This document shows, one piece after another, positions 34,834 through 45,330 of a stretch of 64,000 bases of DNA; positions within the stretch are counted from its first letter, which is position 1, and each line of letters begins with the position of its first letter. Location of the stretch: NCBI GenBank assembly GCA_020073445.1, contig JAIQFE010000028.1:21780-85779 (forward strand). The letters run 5' to 3'. The DNA comes from Terriglobia bacterium (GTDB lineage: Bacteria; Acidobacteriota; Terriglobia; Bryobacterales; Bryobacteraceae). The notes beneath the pieces are model-generated. The model saw nothing but the letters and a program-made list of their open reading frames with translations, did no database searches and was not told where the DNA came from. The position numbers and the translations under genes are program-made.

Positions 34834-34918
34834 ATGTGTAGCAGACTCCCCTTCTGCACGGGGACCGTGGGCACAATTGTAGTCGAGCCGGATACCCGGC
34901 GCAATCGCTGGTAGCCGT

Positions 34919-35335
34919 TCATACGCAGGTTGTGCCGGTCTCGCACCTGCCGCTCTCCTGGACTCCGGGCCACGCGGTCCAGCGCAGCAGAACCAGCCGG
35001 AGATTTTCCAACCGGAACGGCTTGGGCATCAGATCATTCATTCCGGCCGCCATGCACTCGGCGCGATCACGTCCGGCGGTGGTGCCGATGATGGGAGTTT
35101 GCTTGCCGTGGAGCATGGTGCGGATCCGCGCCGTAGCCTCGAAGCCGTCCATCGTGGGCATCTGCCACCCCATCAATACCAAGTCGTATTTGTGGTGCCG
35201 AAAACGCTCGACCGCCTCAGCTCCGTCCTCGACGATCTCCACGGAGCAGGCCAGCCTCTCCAGCATCACTCGGACGGCTTTCGCGCTCACCTCGTCGTCC
35301 TCTACTACCAGGACTCGAATTAGTTCTGTGGACAT
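34919..35335 (-). CDS. Receiver-domain protein lacking the phosphoacceptor aspartate
   Basis: 138-residue stand-alone CheY-like domain. Acidic pair Asp13-Asp14, Thr85/Thr86 and Lys105 (MPKPF) are in place, but the expected Asp in the LVLMDxQMPxMDG motif is Gly56 (LVLMGWQMPTMDG). The codon reads GGG. Classical phosphorylation is therefore not possible at that site. It may be an atypical, phosphorylation-independent receiver or a decaying one. Located directly upstream of, and codirectional with, the sigma-54 activator gene, suggesting they work together. Confidence 0.85.
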   Translation of the reverse strand: MSTELIRVLVVEDDEVSAKAVRVMLERLACSVEIVEDGAEAVERFRHHKYDLVLMGWQMPTMDGFEATARIRTMLHGKQTPIIGTTAGRDRAECMAAGMNDLMPKPFRLENLRLVLLRWTAWPGVQESGRCETGTTCV

Positions 35336-35405
35336 CGAGCATGACTATGGCACGTGATGGACCATCGCTAAATGATTGAAAAAAAGTTATCACTGGGTCC
35401 GTTGG

Positions 35406-35419
35406 CGCGAAATTTCGCG
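35406..35419. promoter_or_regulatory. 14-bp perfect palindrome upstream of uvrB
   Basis: CGCGAAATTTCGCG, 87 bp before the uvrB ATG, between divergent genes (receiver protein and uvrB). Could be an operator, for example for a SOS-type repressor, since uvrB is a LexA target in many bacteria; the acidobacterial LexA site is not known to me. Chance occurrence is possible in GC-rich DNA. Confidence 0.35.
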
Positions 35420-35505
35420 GCGTCTGGGCCATTTGCCGCGATATTGCGTGGGCTATTTTGGGTGCCGTTTATACTTGTAAGCGCAGCCCTGCAAGGAAGA
35501 GAAAC

Positions 35506-37487
<1,982 letters not shown>

Positions 37488-37500
<13 letters not shown>

Positions 37501-37835
37501 TTCGGCGGTGGGCCGTATTGCAGCACCTGGACCTTTTCGAGCGTAACCAGTGCGCTGCCCATCATCGGCTCGATGGCTCCGACGAATCCCTTGATTTTTT
37601 CCTCGGTATCGACAATCTCGACCACGAACGGCAGGTCTTCGGAGAGGCGCAGGATCTTCGCGGTGTGCAGACGGCTGGAGTGGCCGAAGCCCATGGGTCC
37701 GCGGAGCACGGTCGCGCCCCCGAGGTGCATTTCACGAGCCTTCAGCACCAGCGCTTCGTAGAGAGGCCGCCCCTGCCAGCGGTCGTTTTCGCCCAGGAAA
37801 ATTCGAAGCAGGACCGCATCTTTGGGTATATTCAT
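37488..37835 (-). CDS. DUF190 protein (PII-like fold)
   Basis: 115 residues with the DUF190 stretches [38 protein letters not shown] and GFGHSS. The family has a ferredoxin-like PII fold and is commonly encoded beside CrcB, as here (1 bp after the crcB stop). It may regulate fluoride export, but this is not proven. The 3' end overlaps convergent uvrB by 13 bp. Confidence 0.88.
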
Positions 37836-37836
37836 G

Positions 37837-38226
37837 CTACCTTCCGTTCGCAGCTACCGCCGCCATGTGGCCGAGCCATACTCCCAGTAAGCAGAACATG
37901 AGCGATCCAAGTACGTAGCCCGCTGCCTGCGCCCACTCGCCGCCGCGGGCGAGATTCAGCGATTCCAGGCTGAACGAAGAAAACGTAGTGTAGCCCCCGC
38001 AGATGCCCACCATCACGAACTGCCGCGCGGTGGTGCCGACGATGAAGCGGCCATCCGCCGAAGTGAACGTCGCAAAGAAGCCGATGAAGCTGCACCCGAC
38101 AATATTGACGATCATGGTGCCCCAGGGAAACGTATCGCTAATGACGCGCGCGGCCCAGCCCTGGCAGGCGTAGCGCGCTACGCCGCCGATCGCACTGCCC
38201 AGAGCGATCCAGAGGTAGGTGATCAT
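37837..38226 (-). CDS. crcB: Fluoride exporter CrcB (Fluc)
   Basis: Dual-topology inner-membrane fluoride channel that functions as a dimer. 129 residues, four membrane helices. Signatures: GSAIGGVARYACQ, GCSFIGFFATF and GICGGYTTFSSFSLE (the phenylalanine fluoride-track region). Only one crcB copy is present with DUF190 behind it. I looked for a fluoride riboswitch in the short upstream spacer and saw none; the operon begins further up. Confidence 0.93.
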   Translation of the reverse strand: MITYLWIALGSAIGGVARYACQGWAARVISDTFPWGTMIVNIVGCSFIGFFATFTSADGRFIVGTTARQFVMVGICGGYTTFSSFSLESLNLARGGEWAQAAGYVLGSLMFCLLGVWLGHMAAVAANGR

Positions 38227-38236
38227 TTTTGGACGC

Positions 38237-39160
38237 TCATTTTGGGACGAGGGAGGGCTTGGATAAAGCGTCCAGGACTTCCTGGTAGGTCTTGGGAAAC
38301 TCGCCGCCGAACTTGCCTTTAAGGTCGAGATCCGCTGCCCAGTCCATACGGCGCGCCGTCGCTGCGGCCATCATCGGCTCGATACCCAGCTCTTCGAGCG
38401 TACGCGCGACCTCATCCATTTCACGCGCGCGTCTCTCGCCATGCACGACTACGCGGCCGACCATATAGTCGGCCAGCTTCTTCCAGTCGATGCCCGGGAA
38501 GTTTTCAGCGAGCGAAGCGAAGACGCGCGGCTCGGCCCCGTATTGGCTCGCGCCGAGAACGCATTCGAAAATCAGAGCTTCCAGGCCCTTGTAGATCACG
38601 CTGCGGAACATCTTCACCGCGGCGGCGCGGCCGATCTGGTCGGTGGACACCACGTCCAGCCGCATGCCGTAGGGCGTGAACAGATCCTCGAACTCCGGCG
38701 CGGAGGCTCCTCCCAGTAGCATCGGCGTTCTATGGAGATGCGGTGGAATAGGACCCATCACCGCAATTTCGACAAAGCGGGCGCCGCTGCGGGTGATGAC
38801 TTCGCCCACTTTCTCTTTCGTGCGAGGCGATACCGAATTCAGATCGGCGTAGACGTGGCGCGAAGTGAGATATGGAGCAGTCTGCTTGGCGGCGTCGACC
38901 GCCTGATCCGCGGTGACGGCCGAAACAATCACGTCGGCGGCGGCCGGAAGCGCGGCCGAGAACTCGACCAGAGCCGTCCCGGTTTCGCGTGCCCGCTCCT
39001 GAATCTTCTCGCCCAGGCCGGGGGTGTGCACATGGATGTCGAAGGCGACGGTGCGCTTCACGCCGGCTTCGCGGAGCCCCTTGGCCAGGTGAAAAGCAGC
39101 CTCGCCGAAGCCGACGAATCCAAGGCTTTCGACCCCCACTCCAGTCCTCGATTCCAGCAT
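38237..39160 (-). CDS. NAD(P)-dependent oxidoreductase, 6PGDH-like N-domain with DUF1932 C-domain
   Basis: 307 residues. Rossmann dinucleotide site LGFVGFGEAAFHLAKGL near the N-terminus, VIVSAVTADQAV, and YADLNSVSPRTKEKVGE (substrate loop of the beta-hydroxyacid dehydrogenase family). The catalytic Lys region is IGRAAAVKMFRSVIYKG. C-terminal DUF1932 domain (about 195-265). A GTG at 39139 preceded by GAGG is an alternative start, giving a more typical N-terminus. Substrate unknown. It lies 10 bp upstream of crcB; proximity to the lig genes 600 bp away may or may not be meaningful. Confidence 0.82.
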   Translation of the reverse strand: MLESRTGVGVESLGFVGFGEAAFHLAKGLREAGVKRTVAFDIHVHTPGLGEKIQERARETGTALVEFSAALPAAADVIVSAVTADQAVDAAKQTAPYLTSRHVYADLNSVSPRTKEKVGEVITRSGARFVEIAVMGPIPPHLHRTPMLLGGASAPEFEDLFTPYGMRLDVVSTDQIGRAAAVKMFRSVIYKGLEALIFECVLGASQYGAEPRVFASLAENFPGIDWKKLADYMVGRVVVHGERRAREMDEVARTLEELGIEPMMAAATARRMDWAADLDLKGKFGGEFPKTYQEVLDALSKPSLVPK

Positions 39161-39274
39161 AGTTCCAAGGTACCGCGCGTGGCCGACGGGGCGCTAGGTG
39201 TCATTCGCCGGTAGCGGGCGGGCATCCGTCGAAGAGCCCGTGAACTTCACATGCGGGTGCCTTAACGTGGACAC

Positions 39275-39718
39275 ATGTACAAAGCAGCCATCGAGATCGC
39301 AGCGCCGCCCTCAAAGATTTTCGAGTTCATGACCGACCCGAAGCACCTCCAGAGCTGGCAGCCGGATGTGGTGGAGGCGAAGCCTCTGCCGCCCGGAGGC
39401 TTGCAGGTGGGCGCGCACGTAGGCGCGACCGTTCAGGAGTATGGCCGCAAGTTCGACGTCGACCTCTTGGTGGCCTCCATGAAGCGCAACGAACACATCG
39501 CGTATCGCATGGAGGCGCCGACGGCGTCGGCGTACGTTGAATATCAAATCGTGCCGTGGGGACCAAAAACCCTGGTCGTGAGCACAGGCGCGATGCGGCC
39601 TAAGGGTTTCCTGCGGTCTCTGTATCCATTGCTGCAGGGCCTGATCCAGCGAATGGTGCAACGCAAAATGCAGTCGAGGCTGATACTACTGCGCGCCTCG
39701 CTCGAAAGCCACGCTTAA
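39275..39718 (+). CDS. SRPBCC (START-like) family protein
   Basis: 147 residues. Polyketide-cyclase/ligand-binding fold: MYKAAIEIAAPPSKIFEFMTDPKHLQSWQPDV at the start, VGAHVGATVQEYGRKFDVD in the sheet, and a C-terminal helix (LQGLIQRMVQRKMQSRLILLRASLE). Such proteins bind hydrophobic ligands. No partner gene identifies the ligand. Followed directly by a REP-like repeat. Confidence 0.85.
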   Translation: MYKAAIEIAAPPSKIFEFMTDPKHLQSWQPDVVEAKPLPPGGLQVGAHVGATVQEYGRKFDVDLLVASMKRNEHIAYRMEAPTASAYVEYQIVPWGPKTLVVSTGAMRPKGFLRSLYPLLQGLIQRMVQRKMQSRLILLRASLESHA

Positions 39719-39727
39719 CTGGACAAA

Positions 39728-39806
39728 AGGGGACAGGCTACTCTGTCCCCTCGCGTAAACTTATGACTTCGCGCACGAGCCTGGGAGTGGACAGAGCTGC
39801 CTGTCC
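39728..39806. repeat. REP-like composite repeat, two hairpins
   Basis: Hairpin 1: AGGGGACAG-GCTACT-CTGTCCCCT (39728-39751). Hairpin 2: GGACAG-AGCTGC-CTGTCC (39789-39806), preceded by GGGAGT. The spacing of 59 bp between hairpin starts and the linker AAACTTATGACTTCGC match the copies at 4957 and 17677. It sits between convergent genes (SRPBCC and ligC), where a hairpin could also end transcripts. Confidence 0.82.
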
Positions 39807-39821
39807 CCTCGCGTGAGGATC

Positions 39822-40763
39822 TCACCCCAGACTCTTCTCGAGCCGGTCGAGCGTCTGCATCGCTGGAAGCACCTGAGCCAGGCTGGCATTGGGTTCGCGT
39901 TTCCCTTGGATCGCCGCGAAGAACTCGCGATCCTGAAGCTCAATGCCATTCATCGAGACGTCGACGCCCGAGATATCGATCTTGTTGTTATCGCCGTCGA
40001 TCAGATCGTCGTAGTAGCAGATGTAAGTGCCGTTGTCGCAGATATAGCGGAAGAACGTCCCGATGGGGCCCTTGTTGTTGAACGATAGCGACAGCGTGCA
40101 TACCGCTCCCGAAGGAGTCTTCATGATGATGCCCATGTCCATCGCGATCTTCAGCTCGGGATGCATGGGACCCTGTACAGCCTGTGCGACCGACGCGGTC
40201 TGGCCGGTCTGATACTGGAACAGATCCACGGTGTGGCAGGCGTGATGCCACAGCAGGTGATCCGTCCAACTGCGGGGCTTGCCGGCCGCATTCATGTTCG
40301 TCCGCCGGAAGAAGTACGTCTGCACGTTCATCTGCAGAACCTTGAGCTCGCCCGCCACGATCTTTTTGCGAATGTACTGGTGGCTGGGATTAAAGCGCCG
40401 CGTGTGCCCGCCCATCGCGATCATCCCGGTTTCCTTCTGCGCTTTCACCAGGCGTTCGGTATCGGCCAGACTGTCGGCGATGGGAATCTCGATCTGCACG
40501 TGCTTGCCGGCCCGCATCACCTGTTCGCCTTGCTTGGCGTGCATCTGAGTGGGCGTCGCCAGAATCATCGCCTCCAGGCCGGGCTGTTTCAGGCTTTCCG
40601 CCAGGTCGCCGGTAAAATGCGGAATCTTGAACTTCTTGGCGACCTCTTCCGTCGCGGCCTGATTGCCGCCCGTGATCGTGATCACTTCGATGCCGGGAAT
40701 GTTGGCGCAGGCTTCCAGGTGCTTGATGCCGAAGGCGCCTTGCCCGGCGAGACCGATCTTCAT
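39822..40763 (-). CDS. ligC: 4-carboxy-2-hydroxymuconate-6-semialdehyde dehydrogenase (LigC-like, Gfo/Idh/MocA family)
   Basis: Oxidises the ring-cleavage product of protocatechuate to 2-pyrone-4,6-dicarboxylate with NAD(P). 313 residues, the LigC length. Rossmann motif GLAGQGAFGIKHLEA; ATPTQMHAKQGEQVMRAGKH; VEIPIADSL-type EIPIADSLAD. The stretches GHTRRFNPSHQY, QTYFFRRTNMNA, SWTDHLLWHHACHTVDLF and DVSMNGIELQDREFFAAI are characteristic of LigC rather than generic Gfo/Idh/MocA enzymes. Functional neighbours (LigAB fusion, LigK) lie 2.7 kb away on the same strand, separated by a plus-strand receptor gene. Confidence 0.85.
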   Translation of the reverse strand: MKIGLAGQGAFGIKHLEACANIPGIEVITITGGNQAATEEVAKKFKIPHFTGDLAESLKQPGLEAMILATPTQMHAKQGEQVMRAGKHVQIEIPIADSLADTERLVKAQKETGMIAMGGHTRRFNPSHQYIRKKIVAGELKVLQMNVQTYFFRRTNMNAAGKPRSWTDHLLWHHACHTVDLFQYQTGQTASVAQAVQGPMHPELKIAMDMGIIMKTPSGAVCTLSLSFNNKGPIGTFFRYICDNGTYICYYDDLIDGDNNKIDISGVDVSMNGIELQDREFFAAIQGKREPNASLAQVLPAMQTLDRLEKSLG

Positions 40764-40837
40764 CGTGGTGTTCTCTCTCTCCTGAATACGCGGCGGTAGA
40801 CGAGCCGCAAAAAACTAGCGTAACCGATTTCCGAACG

Positions 40838-40866
40838 TTGGTGGAACCGGAGAACCTTGCTATACT
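40838..40866 (+). promoter_or_regulatory. Candidate sigma-70 promoter of the TonB-receptor-like gene
   Basis: TTGGTG (40838-40843), 17-bp spacer, TATACT (40861-40866). Transcription would begin near 40873, about 19 bases before the ATG at 40892, leaving a short leader. No other strong candidate lies in the 128-bp gap to divergent ligC. Confidence 0.45.
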
Positions 40867-40891
40867 GCGTGAAAATCCTCTCGCTTTTTAG

Positions 40892-43438
40892 ATGAAGTGC
40901 ATCGTTGCTCTGCTGATCCTGCTATCCTTTCCGCTCGCGGCGCAAAGTTCCCTTTCTTCCGCCGACGAGGAAACCGCGCAGGCGCCGAAACTCTCCGACT
41001 CTCCCGGCACAGCCGAGTTGCTCCTGTTAAAATTCCCCGCCGCAGTTCCCAGTCCTTTCGACTTCGGCCAGACCGCCCGGCAGAAGCTACCTGTGTTCTC
41101 GCTGGAAGGAATGTCCTGGACAGCGAACCGGTTCACCGTCGAAGGTATGACCGCGGACGATCCCTACCAACCCGGACATCTGGTGGCACTGCCCGACCCG
41201 GGCGGTGTGAGCGAGGTGAATTTGTTCGGGCCTTTTTCGGGATCTGGTTCGCGATCCGGCCCGACGCTGTCGTACATCTTCCGGCAGCCTGTATCGAACT
41301 GGCATGGATCTACCACGGCGTACGCCACCGGCGGCTTGTTGTCTGCGGATAACTTGCCGGTGCCCGCCGAACGCGTGCAGTTGCAGACGTCGTCGCGGCT
41401 CCGTCGATTCCTGAACTCTAATGCCCAGGCTGGCGGGCGAGTAACGCGCTGGCTCGACGTGTTCTTTTCCGGCACTGGGCGGTGGGCGTCACAGCCCGCT
41501 CCTCCCGCGGACACGCTTCCCGGCAATCTCAAGTCGTGGGATCTCTACACCACCATGCGCGCGTCGATTCATCCCAACGCGGCCAATCACTTCGATGCGT
41601 TGATCGTGGGGGCGCGTTCGAACGATTTCGGCTGGTCGCTCCCGCAGGCTCTCGAAGCGCTCGATGGACGGCGCGCGGCTCCGCCAATTCTTCCGCAGAG
41701 CGACCTTCGGGAAGAGGATCACCTGGATTTCGTCCAGCTCGGTTGGACCCGCAATGTTCTTGGAGGCGACTTCCAGGCGCGCTACGGTTATACGACGACG
41801 CACATCGATACGGTCGCCGACCAGCACCTTCCCGCCAGCTACCTGGATATCGCCATCCAGCACCTGGAACTGGCCTACGTGGATCTGGCCAGTGGCGCGA
41901 CTCACGGCGGTCCGCTGTTACAGACTCAGTCCGTCAAGCTGCAGCACGAGGGGCGCGTCGCGTGGCGCCGCGGCAGTCTCCAGCATGGCGGCATCAGTCA
42001 CACTCTGACGCTGACTGCGGCGATCGGCCGGTCGGAGGCTGAGAACCGGTTTCTGAATCCACCCAACGCGCTTGTGACCACCGTAGACGGCCAGCCTGAT
42101 ACCGTGACTCTGCTGCACAGCCCCCGGACGACCTTCGCCGACGTGGGGCACTTCACGTTCAGCACGGATGATCAGATCCGGCTGGGCCAGAGTGTGAACC
42201 TGGACTTGGGATTAACGTTCGCGGCCTCGAACGGATCGCTGCCCGCGCAGGGTCCCCCGACAGATGGGAGGCAGTTCCAGTTTCCCGCACAGTCAAACCT
42301 GATCACGTGGCGCAACGCCGCACCCAGAGCTGCGATCGCCTGGCAGCCGTCGAGCGGTACTCCATTAGTAATCCGCGCCGGCTATTCCCGATTCTTCTAT
42401 CCTCTGGCCGGACGCTATCTCGATTACGGTAACCCCAACGGCCTGAGCGGCGACGAATATCGATGGATCGACGCGAATCAGGACGGACAATTCTTTTACG
42501 ACGAGGCGACCACCCTCCTACGGCGTTTTGGCGGCGCGGTGTCGATGATCGATCCGAATTTGCAGCCACCTCACGATGACCAGTTCTTTGCCTCGGCTGA
42601 ATGGAAGCTCGCCGGCGGGTTCTTCGTTCGCGCGCGGGCATTTCGCAGGACCGAGCGCGATCGTATCGCGGCGCTCAACACCGGCGTGCCGTTTTCGGCC
42701 TACCACCCGGTCACCATGCTGGATCCGGGACAAGATGGGCGCGCCAGCACCGCCGACGACCGCACGCTTACGGTCTACGAGCAGGATCCAGCCACATTCG
42801 GTGAGGATCGTTTCCTGCTAACGAATCCCGCAGGTCTGCGGATGGACCAGCGCGGTGTCGTCGCTGAGGGCGGTTTCAACAAACGCGGTCTGGCCGCGCA
42901 GGCATCGCTCTATGTGGGGAAATCCTGGGGCCCGACCAATCCCGGGAACGACATTTGGGAAAACGACTCGGGCGTGGTCGGGTCGCTGTACGCCGATCCG
43001 AACACTATGATCAATGCCAGCGGCAGTTCGGCCATGGATCGCCGTTTCGCGGGAAAAATGTGGATCTCGTTTTCGACGCCACGCAGCTTCGGAGGCCTCG
43101 AAATCATGAACACGGCGGTCTTCCTCGGCGGATATCCTTATGCCAGGCGGCTCTTGGTGACGGGTCTCGCGCAGGGGCCGTTCATGGTGGATGCGACACC
43201 GCGCGGAGCATCCCGCACCGAACCGGTTTACGACTGGAATCTGAAAGTTAGCCGCGCGTTTGAGATGCACTTCCTGCGCACGGGGACCTTGCGGATAAGC
43301 GCCGAGGTTTTCAATACGCTGAACCTGGGCGCACGCTTGCGCGTGGCCGATCTGACCGGCCCGCAGTTTCTTCAGAACCTTCCGCTAGAAATGCAGCCGC
43401 CGCGGTTCGCACGCGGCGGACTCTCCTGGGATTTTTAG
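40892..43438 (+). CDS. TonB-dependent-receptor-like outer-membrane barrel protein
   Basis: 848 residues. Signal peptide MKCIVALLILLSFPLAAQ. Plug-like segment (about 60-120: RFTVEGMTADDPYQPGHLVALPDPGGVSEVNLF), then a long barrel of alternating amphipathic strands ending in Phe (RFARGGLSWDF). It lacks the N-terminal carboxypeptidase-like domain seen in many acidobacterial Oar-type receptors, and no clear TonB box is visible. Flanked on both sides by aromatic ring-cleavage genes, so uptake of an aromatic acid is a reasonable guess (inference). Its end overlaps the convergent dioxygenase gene by 4 bp. Confidence 0.75.
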   Translation: MKCIVALLILLSFPLAAQSSLSSADEETAQAPKLSDSPGTAELLLLKFPAAVPSPFDFGQTARQKLPVFSLEGMSWTANRFTVEGMTADDPYQPGHLVALPDPGGVSEVNLFGPFSGSGSRSGPTLSYIFRQPVSNWHGSTTAYATGGLLSADNLPVPAERVQLQTSSRLRRFLNSNAQAGGRVTRWLDVFFSGTGRWASQPAPPADTLPGNLKSWDLYTTMRASIHPNAANHFDALIVGARSNDFGWSLPQALEALDGRRAAPPILPQSDLREEDHLDFVQLGWTRNVLGGDFQARYGYTTTHIDTVADQHLPASYLDIAIQHLELAYVDLASGATHGGPLLQTQSVKLQHEGRVAWRRGSLQHGGISHTLTLTAAIGRSEAENRFLNPPNALVTTVDGQPDTVTLLHSPRTTFADVGHFTFSTDDQIRLGQSVNLDLGLTFAASNGSLPAQGPPTDGRQFQFPAQSNLITWRNAAPRAAIAWQPSSGTPLVIRAGYSRFFYPLAGRYLDYGNPNGLSGDEYRWIDANQDGQFFYDEATTLLRRFGGAVSMIDPNLQPPHDDQFFASAEWKLAGGFFVRARAFRRTERDRIAALNTGVPFSAYHPVTMLDPGQDGRASTADDRTLTVYEQDPATFGEDRFLLTNPAGLRMDQRGVVAEGGFNKRGLAAQASLYVGKSWGPTNPGNDIWENDSGVVGSLYADPNTMINASGSSAMDRRFAGKMWISFSTPRSFGGLEIMNTAVFLGGYPYARRLLVTGLAQGPFMVDATPRGASRTEPVYDWNLKVSRAFEMHFLRTGTLRISAEVFNTLNLGARLRVADLTGPQFLQNLPLEMQPPRFARGGLSWDF

Positions 43439-44592
43439 AGTTCTCCGGCTGCGCGCAGGCGCCGTTGTTCCGCCTGCACCACCACCAGGCACATCAGCAT
43501 GCCCAGCGCATGTGCGCCGGCATCCACCAGCGGATGCGGTTTCAGCGACCGCAGCGAGTCGATGTTTTCGTCCTTGATCGTCTCGAGAGCCGCGGATTCC
43601 TTGGGATTCAGGCCGTATTCTCTGGCCACCGCCTGCGTGTCCTTGAAGAAGCGCTTGCGAAGGTCGCTGGAGAGCCGCAGTTCGTACAGGACTTTGTTCA
43701 GCGCGTACGAAGACGGCTTCGGGTGCTTGTAGAATTCGAATCCACCCTGCGTGAAGTTGTAGGCGGGCGGGATATCGCCGGTGGGCGGGCCCTTGCGCTT
43801 GTTCGGCAGGAAGCGCATGACCGCATGTCCGTGATGCCAGGTCGGCTGATACGTGATCAGCTCGCCCGGAACGTTGCCGATGGCGCCGAACATCGGATAC
43901 CACGGCAGCATCTCCGTGTTCCCGACCTCGTCGAGCTGCTCGGAGCTGAGCGCCAGAATGGGATCCAGGTTGCCGCGCTCCATCTGCGCGATCGCCCAGT
44001 AATCGAAATCGTAAGCCGGCTGCGGATACTTCCAGGTGCCCGGGTAGTGCGACATGCCGCCGCTGGCAATGATCACAACGCGCTCGGGACGACCCTTGAT
44101 GATATCGGCGATCGTTTTGCCCAGAGCATGGCAGCGTTTCGGCGAGGGCAGGGGAGGCAGATAGGTGTTGATGAAGATCGGCACCACGGGGATATCGCGG
44201 TCGGCGATGATCCATTCGTACACAGCCGCGAAGCTGTGGCCCAGCAGGGCATCCTGCGAATAGGCCATGTCGAACTCGGCGCGCACCAGCTTGTCGAGCA
44301 GGTCCTCGGCCAGCGGCAGGTGCACTTTCATTTCATAGCTTTTGTTGGCGAAGTGCGCCTTGGAAGTTTCGCCCGCGATCACTGCGAACGTAGGAACGGA
44401 CGACAGAAAGAACGTTTCCAGGTGGTCGCTGCCGATGACGATGACCGCGTCGGGCTTAAGCTCGTCCAGCTCCTTGCCCATAAGCTTCATCGCGGCGATG
44501 TCGGCATCGATCTGTTCGGGAACTTCCGTAGGCGGGCGGGTGAATAACTGCGGCGCGTGTACCGTCGCCCAGGCTCCAACAATCTGTCCCAT
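43435..44592 (-). CDS. Class III extradiol ring-cleavage dioxygenase, LigB-LigA fusion
   Basis: 385 residues. N-terminal LigB-type catalytic domain (about 1-290) with candidate Fe(II) ligands His13 (ATVHAPQL) and His57 (IGSDHLETFF), plus ASGGMSHYPGTW and YQPTWHHGHAVMRF. C-terminal LigA-like helical domain (about 300-375, LNKVLYELRLSSDLRKRFFKD ... PHPLVDAGAHALGML; the first part is shown only in outline). LigA and LigB are separate subunits of protocatechuate 4,5-dioxygenase, fused in gallate dioxygenases, so substrate could be protocatechuate or gallate. GAGGAG seven bases before the ATG. Third gene of an operon with OCD-like and ligK genes. Confidence 0.82.
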   Translation of the reverse strand: MGQIVGAWATVHAPQLFTRPPTEVPEQIDADIAAMKLMGKELDELKPDAVIVIGSDHLETFFLSSVPTFAVIAGETSKAHFANKSYEMKVHLPLAEDLLDKLVRAEFDMAYSQDALLGHSFAAVYEWIIADRDIPVVPIFINTYLPPLPSPKRCHALGKTIADIIKGRPERVVIIASGGMSHYPGTWKYPQPAYDFDYWAIAQMERGNLDPILALSSEQLDEVGNTEMLPWYPMFGAIGNVPGELITYQPTWHHGHAVMRFLPNKRKGPPTGDIPPAYNFTQGGFEFYKHPKPSSYALNKVLYELRLSSDLRKRFFKDTQAVAREYGLNPKESAALETIKDENIDSLRSLKPHPLVDAGAHALGMLMCLVVVQAEQRRLRAAGEL

Positions 44593-44618
44593 AGTGTTGC
44601 TCCTCTAATCTTCCTGGC

Positions 44619-45305
44619 CTAATCTTCTTGATCCACGTATACCACGCCCAGGTCTTTCAGCTTGGCGCGAAGCCCGTACATATCCAGTCCGGCTTCGCCC
44701 GCACGCAGTCTTTCGCGATTCTTCTCTTCTTTCACGATCCGCGCCTGCGCGGCCTTGACTACCTCGACAACGTCCTCCCGCGGGACCACCACCACGCCGT
44801 CCAGATCGCCGATGACGGCGTCGCCCGGGTGTATCAATCCCCCTGCGCAGACCACTGGAACGTTGACGGATCCGAGAGTGGCCTTCACCGTCCCCATGGC
44901 GGAGATGGCTTTCGACCAAACCGGAAAATCCATCGCCGTCAGATCGGCGACATCGCGCACGCCCGCGTCGATCACCAATCCGGCGACACCGCGGGATCGG
45001 AGAGATGTGGCCAGGAGGTCGCCAAACATGCCGTCGGTCGATTCGGCGGTGCAGGTCACCACCAAAACGTCGCCCGGCTGGCACAGTTCGACCGCGGCGT
45101 GGATCATCAGGTTGTCGCCGGCCTGGCACAGCACCGTGACCGCGGGTCCGGCCACCTTGGCCGAGTTGTAGATGGGCCGCATGTACGGCGCCAGCAAGCC
45201 CGTGCGGCCCTGCGCTTCATGAACGGTGGCTACACCCATCTGGCCGAGCAACCTGACACTTTCGGCGTCCGGGCGGCGGATATTACGTACGATTCGATGT
45301 TTCAT
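44619..45305 (-). CDS. ligK: 4-carboxy-4-hydroxy-2-oxoadipate (CHA) aldolase, RraA-like
   Basis: Final step of the protocatechuate/gallate 4,5-cleavage pathway, yielding pyruvate and oxaloacetate. 228 residues. GVATVHEAQGRTGLL, YMRPIYNSAKVAGPAVTVL, VIDAGVRDVADLTAMDFPVWS and KATLGSVNVPVVCAGG are typical of LigK/GalC/PmdF. GDLLATSLRSRG and the Arg/Asp of GVRD match the metal/substrate site. It follows the OCD-like gene after 22 bp containing a hairpin and precedes the dioxygenase by 26 bp. RraA itself (RNase E inhibitor) is shorter and less similar. Confidence 0.9.
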   Translation of the reverse strand: MKHRIVRNIRRPDAESVRLLGQMGVATVHEAQGRTGLLAPYMRPIYNSAKVAGPAVTVLCQAGDNLMIHAAVELCQPGDVLVVTCTAESTDGMFGDLLATSLRSRGVAGLVIDAGVRDVADLTAMDFPVWSKAISAMGTVKATLGSVNVPVVCAGGLIHPGDAVIGDLDGVVVVPREDVVEVVKAAQARIVKEEKNRERLRAGEAGLDMYGLRAKLKDLGVVYVDQED

Positions 45306-45315
45306 GCGAAACGCT

Positions 45316-45330
45316 TAGGATAACATCCTA
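45316..45330. repeat. Small perfect hairpin between the OCD-like and ligK genes
   Basis: TAGGAT-AAC-ATCCTA, overlapping the OCD-like stop codon and 11 bp before the ligK start. It could affect ligK translation or transcript processing. No further conservation can be judged. Confidence 0.4.

Noticed and set aside
32974..34914. 646-codon open frame antisense to the sigma-54 activator
   Set aside because: Mirror of a high-GC coding region; no domain, and composition typical of antisense translation.
37836..38240. Fluoride riboswitch for crcB
   Set aside because: The spacer before crcB is only 10 bp, and no riboswitch core was seen before the first gene of the unit.
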